This document shows positions 39,467 to 49,114 of a stretch of 64,000 nt of DNA, piece by piece. A program made the translations under genes and the position numbers. The notes under the pieces are model-generated. The model had not been told where the DNA came from. It did not search any database and saw only the letters and a list, made by a program, of their open reading frames with translations. Source of the stretch: Sphingomonadales bacterium (lineage in GTDB: Bacteria; Pseudomonadota; Alphaproteobacteria; Sphingomonadales; Sphingomonadaceae). The stretch covers positions 1 to 64,000 of the forward strand of contig SBGG01000100.1 of assembly GCA_006226685.1 (NCBI GenBank), in the 5' to 3' direction. Position 1 is the stretch's first letter. The number at the start of each line of letters is the position of its first letter.

Positions 39467-42214
39467 TCAGAAAATCCGCCGGATCGACAACGAAACCGTC
39501 CGTCCAAGGGGATCGAGATAGCCGGGCTGATAGGCGAGCGGCGTCGTACCGGCTTCATCGCGCACATGCTGACGCTTGTTGAAAAGATTCTCGACACCAA
39601 AACTGACGCGCGTCCCCCTGGCCCAATCCTGCCCCGGGAACCGATTGCCCAGATTGGCGAAGAGACGCAAATCCAGCGTCAACAGCGGCGAGAAACGAAG
39701 TTTACCAGAAGCCGAGGATTCATCCGCGAAAACGGTGGTTCCGCTCTGCCAGGTTCCGCTGAGCCGCAGGCCCAGCCCATTATCCATCACGCCGGTATTG
39801 AAACGAACCTCGTGACGGGGCTGCCCCCCTCCATTGCCGTTCGAACCGCCATTCAACAGATCGACGACCGGCCCGCCATCGGCAAGGATGATACGATCGC
39901 GAAAATACCAGCTATGGAACATAGAAAGCTGGAAAGTCGCGCCATTACCGCCATCGAGGCGAGGGTGTCCACCGGGAGGCGGACCGCCCGCAAAACCACC
40001 CGGAGGGCCACCCGACCCCATTCCGGGCGGAGGCGGTCCCATGCCGTCCATACCGCCCGGACGCCGATCCCGGGGAGGGCCGAACCCGTCGGGCGGAGGC
40101 GGAGGATCGCTCTCGGTCTGGCGACTGCCTTCGACCACGATATTCCCGTCCATCGTTCCTTCCGATGACGCCCCGGCACGATCCGGCCGACGCTCTCCCT
40201 CACCCCCGGTCCGGGCACCGGACTGACCGGCAGCGGACCTGAAACCGGCGGCACCGGAAGGGCGCGGAGGGCGTGTCGGCGCGCGCAATGTCTTGGTGAA
40301 GGTGATCCCCCAGCGCAGTTGCTCCTGCTCCTCCCGCGCAAGGTTGATCGGACGATTATCGACCTGAATCAATGTCCCGCTGGAATTGCGCAGATACCGC
40401 CCCGGATAGGCAGCCTCGATCGCGGCGGTGATGCTGGGCAGCGTCCCGATCGCATCATCGGTACGGCTGTTGATATAATTGGCACTGAGCGTCAGCTTGC
40501 TCGCGGGCCGGACCGTCACCCCCAGTTTGAACACATGGCGATCATCGGCCTTCAGATCGGGATTGCCGCCACTGATCCGGGTCACCGCAACTGTTTCGCC
40601 ACGCACATAATCATAAACGCGGACATTCTCCGTCACCACCATCGGACTGTTCAACTGAGACAGGCCGGGCGCGTTCCTATCCTCATTGACCGACAGGATC
40701 AGGCTCGCCCAGCTTGTCGGCGACCAGCTGGCGCCATAACCCAGCGTACCGAGGGTTCCGAAGTTGGAAAGCCGTGTCGCCGACGCGTTGAGATTGGCCG
40801 TCAAGGTACCGATCTCACCCAGAAATCCCGTCTTGCGGCTGGTCAGCGGGATATCGAGACTCATCTGCGAATTGAGTTCCGACCGGTTCATAGTTTCCGA
40901 GCTGGTCATGATGCCGTGACGCGTCACCTCGGAATCGAGCGCGCTGGCCGCGCCACCGACACGTAGGCTGGTTCGCACATCCCCCGCAGGCAGCTTGAAC
41001 AGCTTGCCCATCACCACCAGCGCGACGCTGCCATTATCCGACCGCGCGCGCGCCTTGTCGCGCAGCCGGTCACCGAGCAGGTCCGCCGGCAAAAGGCCGA
41101 AGGGATCGACCGAAGCATCCCCCATATCGATTGCGGATTGCAGCGCACTGATGTCGTAACCGCGGTCCGTGCCGGTGCGGCTGTCGCTATGGCTGTAATC
41201 CCCGGTGAAGGAGAGCTGCCAGCTATCCGGCAAGGTCGCATTGACCGACACGCCGCCCTGAACCTGCGTGGTGCGGCTGGTCTGCCGCAGCACATAGTCG
41301 GACAGATAGCGATTAATCACCTCTTCCGACGCCGATTGCGCATAAGGATTATCCGGCCCGATCGTCAGATCCCCGGAGGCAAAGCCCCGCAAATCCTTGT
41401 CGATAGAATGGGTCGCCTTGGCGTTGACCACGGCAGTGACCTTATTTCCCAGCGCCTTGGACAATACACCGTTCAGCGAATATTCCCGCGACTTCGGCTT
41501 CAATGTACGAAAAGCCGATTCATCCGGCAGAGTGCCGGTAGGGTCGGTCGCGGTCCGGCTCGCCGAAACAATCCCCCGCTCGCTTTCGAGCAGGGACGCC
41601 TCCCCCTTGACCTGCGCCGTTATGTTGACGCGATCATTATCCTTGATCCGGGTATAGGTGAACCGGCCGCGCACCTCTTCCCCTTGCCCTTCCGTCGCCA
41701 GCTCGCCGCGCAAATCGGCATTGATCGAACGGAAACGCCGGCGCAAAATGATGTTCACCACCTTCTGCGTGGCGCCATAGCCATATTTGAGGGCTACTTC
41801 CTCGGGCAGAATATCGACGCGCAGGATCGATTCCGTGGGCAGATCGCCGACTTCGTTGACGCCGGAGACACGCTTGCCGTTCACCAGGATGACCGGCCCG
41901 CTGCTGCTGTCGCGCCCTTGCCCGCTCTGCGTCTGCTCGCTGATCTGATCGAGCAGTTCGCTCACCGAATTAACGCCATAAGCTGCTATATCGGCCGGAT
42001 TGAGCTGATTATCCGGCGGGATATCACCGATCACCGCGCCGGGCACCGCTCGCCCGGTAATCACGATATCGTCCTGCTCCGAGCCTTCCTCCCCGGAAGA
42101 TGCAGGCCGCTCTCCGGCGAGAGGTTCTTCACCGCTGTCCTGCTGCGCCCGCGCCACGTCCGTGACGGACAAAGCCATCAGCGCGCAAACGGAAACGGTA
42201 TAAAGGAAATGCAT
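39467..42214 (-). CDS. TonB-dependent outer-membrane receptor with Pro/Gly-rich insert
   Basis: 915 residues: signal peptide (to about 24, DVARA), a plug domain (about 45-165) with VSELLDQISEQTQSG, PVILVNGKRVSG and ALKYGYGATQKVVNIILRR, then a beta barrel ending in a terminal Phe (SLSIRRIF) as outer-membrane proteins do. No TonB box is obvious, though DDIVITG near residue 48 could serve. Residues about 644-754 are a low-complexity Pro/Gly-rich stretch (for example DPPPPPDGFGPP) placed between barrel strands, presumably a long surface loop. Ligand unknown; no transport partners are adjacent. Confidence 0.88.
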   Translation of the reverse strand: MHFLYTVSVCALMALSVTDVARAQQDSGEEPLAGERPASSGEEGSEQDDIVITGRAVPGAVIGDIPPDNQLNPADIAAYGVNSVSELLDQISEQTQSGQGRDSSSGPVILVNGKRVSGVNEVGDLPTESILRVDILPEEVALKYGYGATQKVVNIILRRRFRSINADLRGELATEGQGEEVRGRFTYTRIKDNDRVNITAQVKGEASLLESERGIVSASRTATDPTGTLPDESAFRTLKPKSREYSLNGVLSKALGNKVTAVVNAKATHSIDKDLRGFASGDLTIGPDNPYAQSASEEVINRYLSDYVLRQTSRTTQVQGGVSVNATLPDSWQLSFTGDYSHSDSRTGTDRGYDISALQSAIDMGDASVDPFGLLPADLLGDRLRDKARARSDNGSVALVVMGKLFKLPAGDVRTSLRVGGAASALDSEVTRHGIMTSSETMNRSELNSQMSLDIPLTSRKTGFLGEIGTLTANLNASATRLSNFGTLGTLGYGASWSPTSWASLILSVNEDRNAPGLSQLNSPMVVTENVRVYDYVRGETVAVTRISGGNPDLKADDRHVFKLGVTVRPASKLTLSANYINSRTDDAIGTLPSITAAIEAAYPGRYLRNSSGTLIQVDNRPINLAREEQEQLRWGITFTKTLRAPTRPPRPSGAAGFRSAAGQSGARTGGEGERRPDRAGASSEGTMDGNIVVEGSRQTESDPPPPPDGFGPPRDRRPGGMDGMGPPPPGMGSGGPPGGFAGGPPPGGHPRLDGGNGATFQLSMFHSWYFRDRIILADGGPVVDLLNGGSNGNGGGQPRHEVRFNTGVMDNGLGLRLSGTWQSGTTVFADESSASGKLRFSPLLTLDLRLFANLGNRFPGQDWARGTRVSFGVENLFNKRQHVRDEAGTTPLAYQPGYLDPLGRTVSLSIRRIF

Positions 42215-42458
42215 AACGCCCCTAACGCATTCCCGGTTGAAGAATGCCCACAGATCATCTCATCCGGCCGGAAACAGACCAGCCCGACCAAATCCCGGCC
42301 CTGTTGTCGGCCGAAGCGTGAATCCTATATGAATAAAAAACCGGTGCCGCAGCAGGCGATACCGAACCCGCCTGAAACGATACATTATGATACTCTGTGG
42401 CGGTTTTGGTACATTAGAACTGTCATATTTGCCCGAAACCGCGCACCGGATCAGGACT

Positions 42459-43853
42459 CTAATCGCGTGCGAAATCGAACGGCGACAACCCCCGCTCCCG
42501 CTCATTGAACCGCAGCGCCCGGCCGCGCGGCGGGGCGCTGCGCTGGGCACAGGATGGGCGGGCACAGGCAGCGCAGCCCAGCCCGATCGGCTGCGCATCG
42601 CCATGATCCAGATCCAGCCCCCGCGCATAAATGAGCGGTGCCGCATAATCGGCCTTCAACCCCAGCGCGATCGCGAAGACCGACCGCCCCCGCTGCAACC
42701 CCGCGGCCTGCCCTGACACCGTGCGGTTGAGCGTGAACCAGCGCTCTCCATCTTCCAGTTCGACCAGTTGCGGCACGATTTCCGAAGGACGATCGAAGGC
42801 GGCATGAAGCGCCCAGAGCGGGCAGCGTCCGTCCTGCTCCACCAGCGGCGCGGCCGATGCGCCCGCATAGCGCTTGGATGACTGCCCCGCGCGATCGATA
42901 CGGATCATGAAGAAGGGCAGGCCGCGCGCGCCCACACGCTGCAAGGTGGTCAACCGGTGCGCGACCTGTTCGAACCCTGCGCCGAAACGCCGCTGAAGCA
43001 ACAGCAGGTCATAACCGCTCCCCTCGCAGGCGCGCAGGAAACGGGCATAGGGCATCATCAGCGCGGCAGCGAAATAGCCGGTCAGGTGACGACGGAGCAG
43101 GCGGTCGGCATGGCGATCGGCAAAGGCCGCCCCGGCCACGAGCGCGTCGATTTCCTCGCGCGCTTCCATATCCGCGACCAGATAGGCAGCTTGAAAAGTG
43201 CGCGAAGCGCCGTCCAGCATTTCCGAAAGCTGCAACTGGCGGGCATGAAGGTCGAGCCGCCGCACATGATCGGGCATCACATCGGCGGGCAGGATACGAA
43301 TGGCAAGCTGATGCCGCTGCCGCAATCTCTCCCCCAGCGCACCGTAAAGATCGCCGCTGCCCAGCCGCAATTCGTCAGCCAGCGCCTCGGCCTGTGCGTC
43401 GAGATCGGGGAAATGATTGCGCCATCGCTCTATCTCGCGCCGGACCATCGCCACCGGCATTGCCTCGACCGCGGAAACCGGCGCGCCGCCGCCCTCGATC
43501 ATCCGGTCGAAGGCCCGCGCAAACGCCTCCACCCCACCCGGCGCGGCGGCGAGCCATTCCTCCATCTCCGCGCGATCGACGGAGATGTCGGCGAACAGAG
43601 GATCGGCCAGACGCCGCCTCAGCCCCTCAACCCCACCGCCGGGCGCCTCCCCGCCAAGCTGCCGCGGATCGAAATCGAACCGCTCAGCCAGACGCAGCAT
43701 CAGCGCGGCGGAAAGCGGCCGCTGATTCTTCTCGATCAGGTTCAGATAGCTGGGCGAAATGTCGAGCGCATCGGCCAGCGCCACCTGCGTCAGACCGGAG
43801 GCACGGCGCAACCGGCGCACCGCATGCCCCGCCAATATCTTTCTCTCGGCCAT
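42459..43853 (-). CDS. Short-chain acyl-CoA-type XRE regulator (ScfR/RamB-like)
   Basis: 464 residues: N-terminal XRE helix-turn-helix (about 8-65; GLTQVALADALDISPSYLNLIEKNQRPLS), a central ImmA/IrrE-like region (about 150-290) and a C-terminal domain ending in a Cys cluster GCAACARPSCAQRSAPP. This is the RamB/ScfR architecture; relatives control glyoxylate-shunt and short-chain acyl-CoA genes. Its gene is transcribed away from aceA with 189 bases between the starts, so it is very likely the regulator of aceA and of itself. The direct repeat 43882-43897 is a candidate operator. Confidence 0.87.
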   Translation of the reverse strand: MAERKILAGHAVRRLRRASGLTQVALADALDISPSYLNLIEKNQRPLSAALMLRLAERFDFDPRQLGGEAPGGGVEGLRRRLADPLFADISVDRAEMEEWLAAAPGGVEAFARAFDRMIEGGGAPVSAVEAMPVAMVRREIERWRNHFPDLDAQAEALADELRLGSGDLYGALGERLRQRHQLAIRILPADVMPDHVRRLDLHARQLQLSEMLDGASRTFQAAYLVADMEAREEIDALVAGAAFADRHADRLLRRHLTGYFAAALMMPYARFLRACEGSGYDLLLLQRRFGAGFEQVAHRLTTLQRVGARGLPFFMIRIDRAGQSSKRYAGASAAPLVEQDGRCPLWALHAAFDRPSEIVPQLVELEDGERWFTLNRTVSGQAAGLQRGRSVFAIALGLKADYAAPLIYARGLDLDHGDAQPIGLGCAACARPSCAQRSAPPRGRALRFNERERGLSPFDFARD

Positions 43854-43881
43854 CGCACCTCACCATCTGAAATATGAAAAT

Positions 43882-43897
43882 AATTTACAAATTTACA
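43882..43897. promoter_or_regulatory. Perfect tandem octamer AATTTACA x2, candidate operator
   Basis: AATTTACA occurs twice head to tail, 29 bases upstream of the ScfR-like start and 146 bases upstream of aceA. Binding sites of RamB-type regulators are AT-rich with similar A/T-then-CA ends, which makes this the best operator candidate in the gap. Confidence 0.45.
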
Positions 43898-44042
43898 GAG
43901 AATCATACCGGATTTCCGACCATATTTCCACTATTTTTGACAAAATACATGGCATCCGGCGGTCGCGACGGGCATTTCATGGCCATGGGCAGCACCGGCC
44001 GCCCTCACGAAATTCACACCCATATCGAATGAGGAACGCGCC

Positions 44043-45638
44043 ATGACCTATCAGGAAAATATCGAGCGCAACGGTCAGCTGATCGGGAGCTACAACGGCA
44101 CCTGGAATGCCATTTCTTCCGAATCCGCCGCGCGCATGCAGGTTCAGAACCGCTTCCGCACCGGTCTGGACATCGCCAAATATACCGCGAAAATCATGCG
44201 CGAAGACATGGCGGCCTATGATGCCGATCCGGCCAACTACACCCAGTCGCTGGGCTGCTGGCACGGCTTCATCGGTCAGCAGAAGATGATCTCCATCAAG
44301 AAGCATTTCGGTTCGACCAAGCGCCGCTATCTTTATCTCTCGGGCTGGATGGTCGCCGCGCTGCGCAGCGAATTCGGCCCCCTGCCCGACCAGTCGATGC
44401 ACGAAAAGACCACCGTCCCGATGCTGATCGAGGAACTCTACACCTTCCTGCGTCAGGCCGACGCCCGGGAAATGGGCATGATGTTCCGTGAACTGGATGC
44501 GGCGCGAGCGGCCGGCGATCAGGTGAAGGCGAAGCAGATCGAGAACGCGATCGACAATTACGAAACCCATGTGGTTCCGATCATTGCCGATATCGATGCC
44601 GGTTTCGGCAATGCCGAGGCAACCTATTTGCTGGCGAAGAAGATGATCGAAGCGGGCGCCTGCTGCATCCAGATCGAAAATCAGGTTTCGGACGAAAAGC
44701 AGTGCGGCCATCAGGACGGCAAGGTCACGGTTCCACATGAGGACTTCCTCGCGAAGATCCGCGCGGTCCGCTACGCCTTTCTCGAACTGGGCGTCGATGA
44801 CGGCGTAATCGTGGCGCGCACCGACTCGCTCGGCGCGGGCCTCACCAAGCAGATTGCCTTCGTTCAGGAAGAAGGCGACCTTGGCGACCAGTATAACGCC
44901 TTCCTCGATTGCGAAGAGGTCGATGCCGGTTCGATCGGTCATGGCGACGTGCTCATCACCCGCAACGGGAAGCTGATGCGGCCGAAGCGCCTGCCCAGCA
45001 ATCTCTACCAGTTCCGGCCCGGCACCGGGGAAGATCGCTGCGTGCTCGATTGCATCACCTCGCTCCAGAATGGCGCGGACCTGTTGTGGATCGAGACCGA
45101 AAAGCCGCATATCGGTCAGATCGGCGGCATGGTGAACCGCATTCGCGAGGTCATTCCGAACGCAAAGCTGGTCTATAACAACTCGCCCAGCTTCAACTGG
45201 ACACTGAACTTCCGCCAGCAGGTGTTCGACGCCTGGGCCGCTGAAGGTAAGGATGTGAGCGCCTATGACCGCGCAAAACTGATGAGCATCGATTATGACG
45301 GCACCGACCTCGCCATCGAGGCGGACGAGCGTATCCGCACCTTCCAGAAGGACGCGGCGCGTGAGGCCGGCATCTTCCACCACCTCATCACGCTGCCGAC
45401 CTATCACACCGCCGCGCTGTCCACGGACAATCTGGCGAAGGAATATTTCGGCGACGCGGGCATGCTCGGTTATGTTCTGGGCGTACAGCGGCAGGAGATT
45501 CGCCAGGGCATCGCCTGCGTGAAGCATCAGAACATGGCCGGCAGCGACATGGGCGATGATCATAAGGAATATTTTGCCGGCGAAGCGGCCCTGAAGGCCG
45601 CCGGCAAGGACAATACGATGAACCAGTTTGCCGCGTGA
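44043..45638 (+). CDS. aceA: Isocitrate lyase
   Basis: Cleaves isocitrate to succinate and glyoxylate, first step of the glyoxylate shunt. 531 residues, the length of the Pseudomonas-type enzyme rather than the 430-residue E. coli type. Family marks: YLSGWMVAA, IADIDAGFGNAEATYLL (metal-binding Asp), catalytic segment VSDEKQCGHQDGKVTVP, where the active-site KKCGH is KQCGH as usual for this subgroup, and NNSPSFNW. GAGGA lies eight bases before the ATG. Followed by the 54-aa gene and glcB on the same strand; probably repressed or activated by the divergent ScfR-like regulator. Confidence 0.97.
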   Translation: MTYQENIERNGQLIGSYNGTWNAISSESAARMQVQNRFRTGLDIAKYTAKIMREDMAAYDADPANYTQSLGCWHGFIGQQKMISIKKHFGSTKRRYLYLSGWMVAALRSEFGPLPDQSMHEKTTVPMLIEELYTFLRQADAREMGMMFRELDAARAAGDQVKAKQIENAIDNYETHVVPIIADIDAGFGNAEATYLLAKKMIEAGACCIQIENQVSDEKQCGHQDGKVTVPHEDFLAKIRAVRYAFLELGVDDGVIVARTDSLGAGLTKQIAFVQEEGDLGDQYNAFLDCEEVDAGSIGHGDVLITRNGKLMRPKRLPSNLYQFRPGTGEDRCVLDCITSLQNGADLLWIETEKPHIGQIGGMVNRIREVIPNAKLVYNNSPSFNWTLNFRQQVFDAWAAEGKDVSAYDRAKLMSIDYDGTDLAIEADERIRTFQKDAAREAGIFHHLITLPTYHTAALSTDNLAKEYFGDAGMLGYVLGVQRQEIRQGIACVKHQNMAGSDMGDDHKEYFAGEAALKAAGKDNTMNQFAA

Positions 45639-45650
45639 AAATTTGAGCTT

Positions 45651-45679
45651 GGGGCGGGCTTCCCCCTCTCGCCCGCCCC
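45651..45679 (+). terminator. GC-rich hairpin after aceA, no T tract
   Basis: GGGGCGGGC pairs with GCCCGCCCC around an 11-nt loop, 12 bases after the stop codon. Without a T run it may stabilise the aceA mRNA or attenuate read-through into glcB rather than terminate fully. Confidence 0.5.
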
Positions 45680-45803
45680 GCCCCTGATAGCATCCAATGG
45701 GAGTACACCACCCGGACACCCCATTGAAATGACGCCAGAATGAAGGAACGGACCCTCTCTTGTTCAATCCCGAACAACAGGGTCAGGAAAGGAGCAGAAG
45801 ATC

Positions 45804-45968
45804 ATGTCCGACACGACCACCGAACCCGCCCGGTCCCGCGCAGTCTTCTCGACCGAAGATTTTGAGTTGATGAAGGAAGCGGTTGCCGATTACATCAAGA
45901 AGATACAGGATGACCCGCGTTCATCCAAGTTCGTCAATCTCTATCACCGTCTGGGTCGCCTGAGCTGA
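45804..45968 (+). CDS. Conserved-looking 54-residue protein between aceA and glcB
   Basis: Too short for routine gene calls but well formed: AAGGAG ten bases before the ATG, then MSDTTTEPARSRAVFSTEDF, a helix-like ELMKEAVADYIKKIQDD and the end RSSKFVNLYHRLGRLS. The composition is acidic in the middle, with no membrane segment or cysteine, suggesting a small soluble helical protein. I recognise no family. Its position between the two glyoxylate-shunt genes suggests a role there, for example as a modulator of one of the enzymes, but this is inference. Confidence 0.72.
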   Translation: MSDTTTEPARSRAVFSTEDFELMKEAVADYIKKIQDDPRSSKFVNLYHRLGRLS

Positions 45969-46005
45969 TCCGACGGAACCGAGCTTTCCTGGGGAGGAAA
46001 GTCTT

Positions 46006-46045
46006 GACCCGTCGTAACCGCCCGGCGGTTGCGGCGGGTCATTTT
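46006..46045 (+). terminator. Terminator-like hairpin between the 54-aa gene and glcB
   Basis: GACCCG...CGGGTC closes a long stem that includes AACCGCC/GGCGGTT, followed by ATTTT. A smaller CTTTCC/GGAAAG hairpin lies just upstream (45984-46001). The T run is short, so partial termination between aceA and glcB is the likely role. Confidence 0.55.
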
Positions 46046-46162
46046 CCCCGGCCCGTAGGAAAAGCTCTTTCAATACAGGCATTACGCCATCCGGGCGGAA
46101 GACGAAGACCCGCCCTGTTTGAACCGGCCCGATGCTGAACCGGCATGGCAATGGAGACAAAA

Positions 46163-48289
46163 ATGACCATCATGGCTGAACGCGCGGGATTGCAGGTCGC
46201 CGAAACGCTCGCCCGCTTCATCGAAGACAAGGCCCTGCCCGGCACCGGCATCACCGCCGCTGCGTTCTGGACCGGAATGGCGGCCATATTCACCCGCTTC
46301 GCGCCGGAAAATGCCGCATTGCTGGCCAAGCGCGACGCGCTTCAGGCGAAGATCGACGCCTGGCACAGGGACCGCGCAGGCCAGCCGATCGATCAGGCCG
46401 AATATCAGGCCTTTCTTCGGGAGATCGGCTATCTGGTGCCCGAACCCGCGCCGTTCACCGTCGACAGCATGAATATCGACGCGGAACTGGCGAGCATGGC
46501 CGGACCGCAGCTCGTCGTGCCGATTCTCAACGCCCGTTTCCTGCTCAACGCCGCCAATGCGCGCTGGGGCAGCCTGTACGACGCGCTCTACGGCACCGAT
46601 GCCATTCCCGGCACCCCGGCGGGCAAGGGCTATGACGCCGCGCGGGGGCAACAGGTGATTACCTGGGGCCGCGACTTTCTCGACAAGGCAGTGCCGCTGG
46701 CGTCGGGAAGCTGGAAAGACTGGCAGGGCGGCGATCCCGCTTTGGCCGACCCCGCGCAACTTGTCGGTCATGCGGACGAGAATATCCTGCTGCGCCATAA
46801 TGGCCTGCATATCGAACTGGTGATCGACCGCGCCAGCCCGATCGGCAAGAGCGATCCGGCAGGCCTTGCCGACATTGTGATGGAAGCCGCGCTCACCACC
46901 ATCTGCGATCTGGAAGACAGCATCGCGGCGGTCGATGCCGAGGACAAACTGCTGGCCTATTCCAACTGGCTCGGCCTGATGCAGGGCGACCTTGAGGACA
47001 CGTTCGAAAAGAACGGCGCCATGATGACGCGCCGGATGAACGGCGACCGCAGCTATACCGCGCCGGACGGCACCGCCTTCACCCTGCCGGGCCGGTCGCT
47101 GCTGTTCGTCCGCAATGTCGGCCATCTGATGACAACGCCTGCGGTGCTGCTGCCCGATGGCGACGAAGCCCCCGAAGGCATAGTCGACGGCATCATCACC
47201 AGCCTGATCGCGATCCACGACCTCAAAAAACAGGGCAGGTTCACCAACAGCCGCACCGGCAGCATCTATATCGTCAAACCGAAGATGCACGGCCCGGCGG
47301 AATGCGCGTTCACCGACCGGCTGTTCGACGCGATCGAGGATATGCTGGGCCTTGCCCGCTACACGCTGAAAATCGGCGTGATGGACGAGGAACGCCGCAC
47401 TTCGGCCAATCTCGCCGCCTGTATCGAGGCGGTGCGGCATCGCATCATGTTCATCAACACCGGCTTTCTCGACCGCACCGGCGACGAGATGCACACGTCG
47501 ATGCGCGCCGGACCGATGATCCGCAAGGGCGACATGAAGACGTCCGACTGGATTGCCGCCTATGAGGATCGCAATGTGCAGATCGGCCTTGCCTGCGGCC
47601 TGTCCGGCAAGGCGCAGATCGGCAAGGGCATGTGGGCCGCTCCCGACCGGATGGCCGATATGCTGGAGCAGAAAATTGGTCATCCAAAGACCGGCGCAAA
47701 CACCGCATGGGTGCCCAGCCCTACGGCCGCGACACTGCACGCAACCCATTATCATCTGGTCGACGTGTTCGCCCGGCAGCAGGAACGCCGCGCAGAAGCC
47801 ATTGCCAGTCTCGACAGGCTGCTCACCATTCCGGTGGCGCGTGGCGCCAACTGGTCGGACGAAGAGATTCGCAACGAACTGGATAATAACGCCCAGGGCA
47901 TTCTCGGCTATGTCGTCCGCTGGATCGATCAGGGGATCGGCTGCTCCAAGGTGCCGGACATTAACGACATCGGCCTGATGGAAGACCGGGCAACCCTGCG
48001 CATTTCCTCACAGCACATGGCGAACTGGCTGCTCCATGGCGTGGTCAGCACGGACGACATCGACGCGGCGTTCGCCCGCATGGCGAAAAAGGTCGATGCG
48101 CAAAATGCGAGTGATCCGCTTTACCGCCCGATGTCGGGGCATGAAGCGACCAGCTATGCCTGGCAGGCGGCGCGCGACCTCGTGTTCAAGGGCGTGGAAC
48201 AGCCCTCAGGCTATACCGAGCCGCTGCTCCATGCCTGGCGCGCGAAACTGAAGGCACAGGAAAAGGCGAAAGAAACCGAACCGGCCTGA
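46163..48289 (+). CDS. glcB: Malate synthase G
   Basis: Condenses glyoxylate with acetyl-CoA to malate, completing the glyoxylate shunt started by AceA. About 708 residues from the ATG at 46163, which has GGAG six bases upstream; an ATG at 46145 would add six residues. Length and sequence fit isoform [55 protein letters not shown] (catalytic Arg region), [17 protein letters not shown] and [17 protein letters not shown]. Ends shortly before a strong terminator. Confidence 0.97.
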   Translation: MTIMAERAGLQVAETLARFIEDKALPGTGITAAAFWTGMAAIFTRFAPENAALLAKRDALQAKIDAWHRDRAGQPIDQAEYQAFLREIGYLVPEPAPFTVDSMNIDAELASMAGPQLVVPILNARFLLNAANARWGSLYDALYGTDAIPGTPAGKGYDAARGQQVITWGRDFLDKAVPLASGSWKDWQGGDPALADPAQLVGHADENILLRHNGLHIELVIDRASPIGKSDPAGLADIVMEAALTTICDLEDSIAAVDAEDKLLAYSNWLGLMQGDLEDTFEKNGAMMTRRMNGDRSYTAPDGTAFTLPGRSLLFVRNVGHLMTTPAVLLPDGDEAPEGIVDGIITSLIAIHDLKKQGRFTNSRTGSIYIVKPKMHGPAECAFTDRLFDAIEDMLGLARYTLKIGVMDEERRTSANLAACIEAVRHRIMFINTGFLDRTGDEMHTSMRAGPMIRKGDMKTSDWIAAYEDRNVQIGLACGLSGKAQIGKGMWAAPDRMADMLEQKIGHPKTGANTAWVPSPTAATLHATHYHLVDVFARQQERRAEAIASLDRLLTIPVARGANWSDEEIRNELDNNAQGILGYVVRWIDQGIGCSKVPDINDIGLMEDRATLRISSQHMANWLLHGVVSTDDIDAAFARMAKKVDAQNASDPLYRPMSGHEATSYAWQAARDLVFKGVEQPSGYTEPLLHAWRAKLKAQEKAKETEPA

Positions 48290-48309
48290 ACGATAGTGGA
48301 GAGGAGCGG

Positions 48310-48343
48310 CAGGGGCCGGGTTTCATCCCGGCCCCTGTTTCCT
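48310..48343 (+). terminator. Terminator of glcB
   Basis: CAGGGGCCGGG and CCCGGCCCCTG form an 11-bp perfect stem with loop TTTCAT, followed by TTTCCTTT. Confidence 0.88.
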
Positions 48344-48359
48344 TTCCGGGTCACCCCGA

Positions 48360-48995
48360 TCAGGCGACAGCTACGGCTTCCGCCGGGGTTTTGACGGGCA
48401 GAAACGGACGCACCACGCGCATCGCCCGTTCGACATACTCCTCTTTTTCTCCGACCGGCGCGACATAATGCAGCGCCTCGCGCGCCGCATCCTCTCCGGC
48501 CAGACGGGCAATCATCCAGCCCGCGAGATATTGCGACGCGAGACATCCTCCGGCGGTTGCGACATTGCCATGCGCGACAAAGGGCGCATCCAGCACATCC
48601 ACCCCGGCCTCAATTACCCAGGGCCTGGTCGTCAGATCGGTACAGGCCGGCAGGTCGCCGATTAGCCCAAGCTTCGCCAGCAGCAGCGTTCCGGAACATT
48701 GCGAGCCGATCAACTGCCGAGCGGGGTCGAGACGCAGCCGGTCCAGCAGATCGCGGTCCTGCGCAATCTCCCGCGTCCGGATACCGCTGCCGATCAGAAC
48801 CGCGTCGGCCTCAGCCGCAAATTCGATCGGCTGTTGTCGCTGTACCACCACCCCGTTCATCGAGGTCACTTCGGGGCGATCGGAGGTGATATGGGCCTGC
48901 CAGCCGCTGGCCTGCAACCGGTTCAGGATCGCGGCGGCGACGAAGCTGTCCAGCTCATTATAGCCGTCAAACGTCAGTACCGCGATCTGCATCAT
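48360..48995 (-). CDS. DJ-1/PfpI (class I glutamine amidotransferase-like) family protein
   Basis: 211 residues from the ATG at 48995 (AAGGA six bases upstream). N-terminal MMQIAVLTFDGYNELDSF, then the nucleophile elbow region LIGSQCSGTLLLAKLGLI with Cys near residue 101, and a following VDVLDAPFVAHGNVATAGGCLASQYLAGWM that resembles DJ-1 family enzymes such as isonitrile hydratase or glyoxalase III-like proteins. A catalytic role is likely; the substrate is unknown. It is convergent with glcB. Confidence 0.82.
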   Translation of the reverse strand: MMQIAVLTFDGYNELDSFVAAAILNRLQASGWQAHITSDRPEVTSMNGVVVQRQQPIEFAAEADAVLIGSGIRTREIAQDRDLLDRLRLDPARQLIGSQCSGTLLLAKLGLIGDLPACTDLTTRPWVIEAGVDVLDAPFVAHGNVATAGGCLASQYLAGWMIARLAGEDAAREALHYVAPVGEKEEYVERAMRVVRPFLPVKTPAEAVAVA

Positions 48996-49058
48996 GTCAT
49001 TCCTTTTCCAAATGGGAAAAAGGGGCTGTAGCACCTCGTCGAGCTAAGCAACAAAAAG

Positions 49059-49094
49059 AAAAGGCGGGAAAGAGAAACATCCCTCCCGCCTTTT
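49059..49094 (-). terminator. Terminator of the glt operon
   Basis: AAAAGGCGGGA and TCCCGCCTTTT form an 11-bp stem; on the minus strand it is followed by CTTTTTG, 21 bases after the gltB stop. Confidence 0.8.
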
Positions 49095-49114
49095 CAATAT
49101 CTTGCAGGCCAGTC

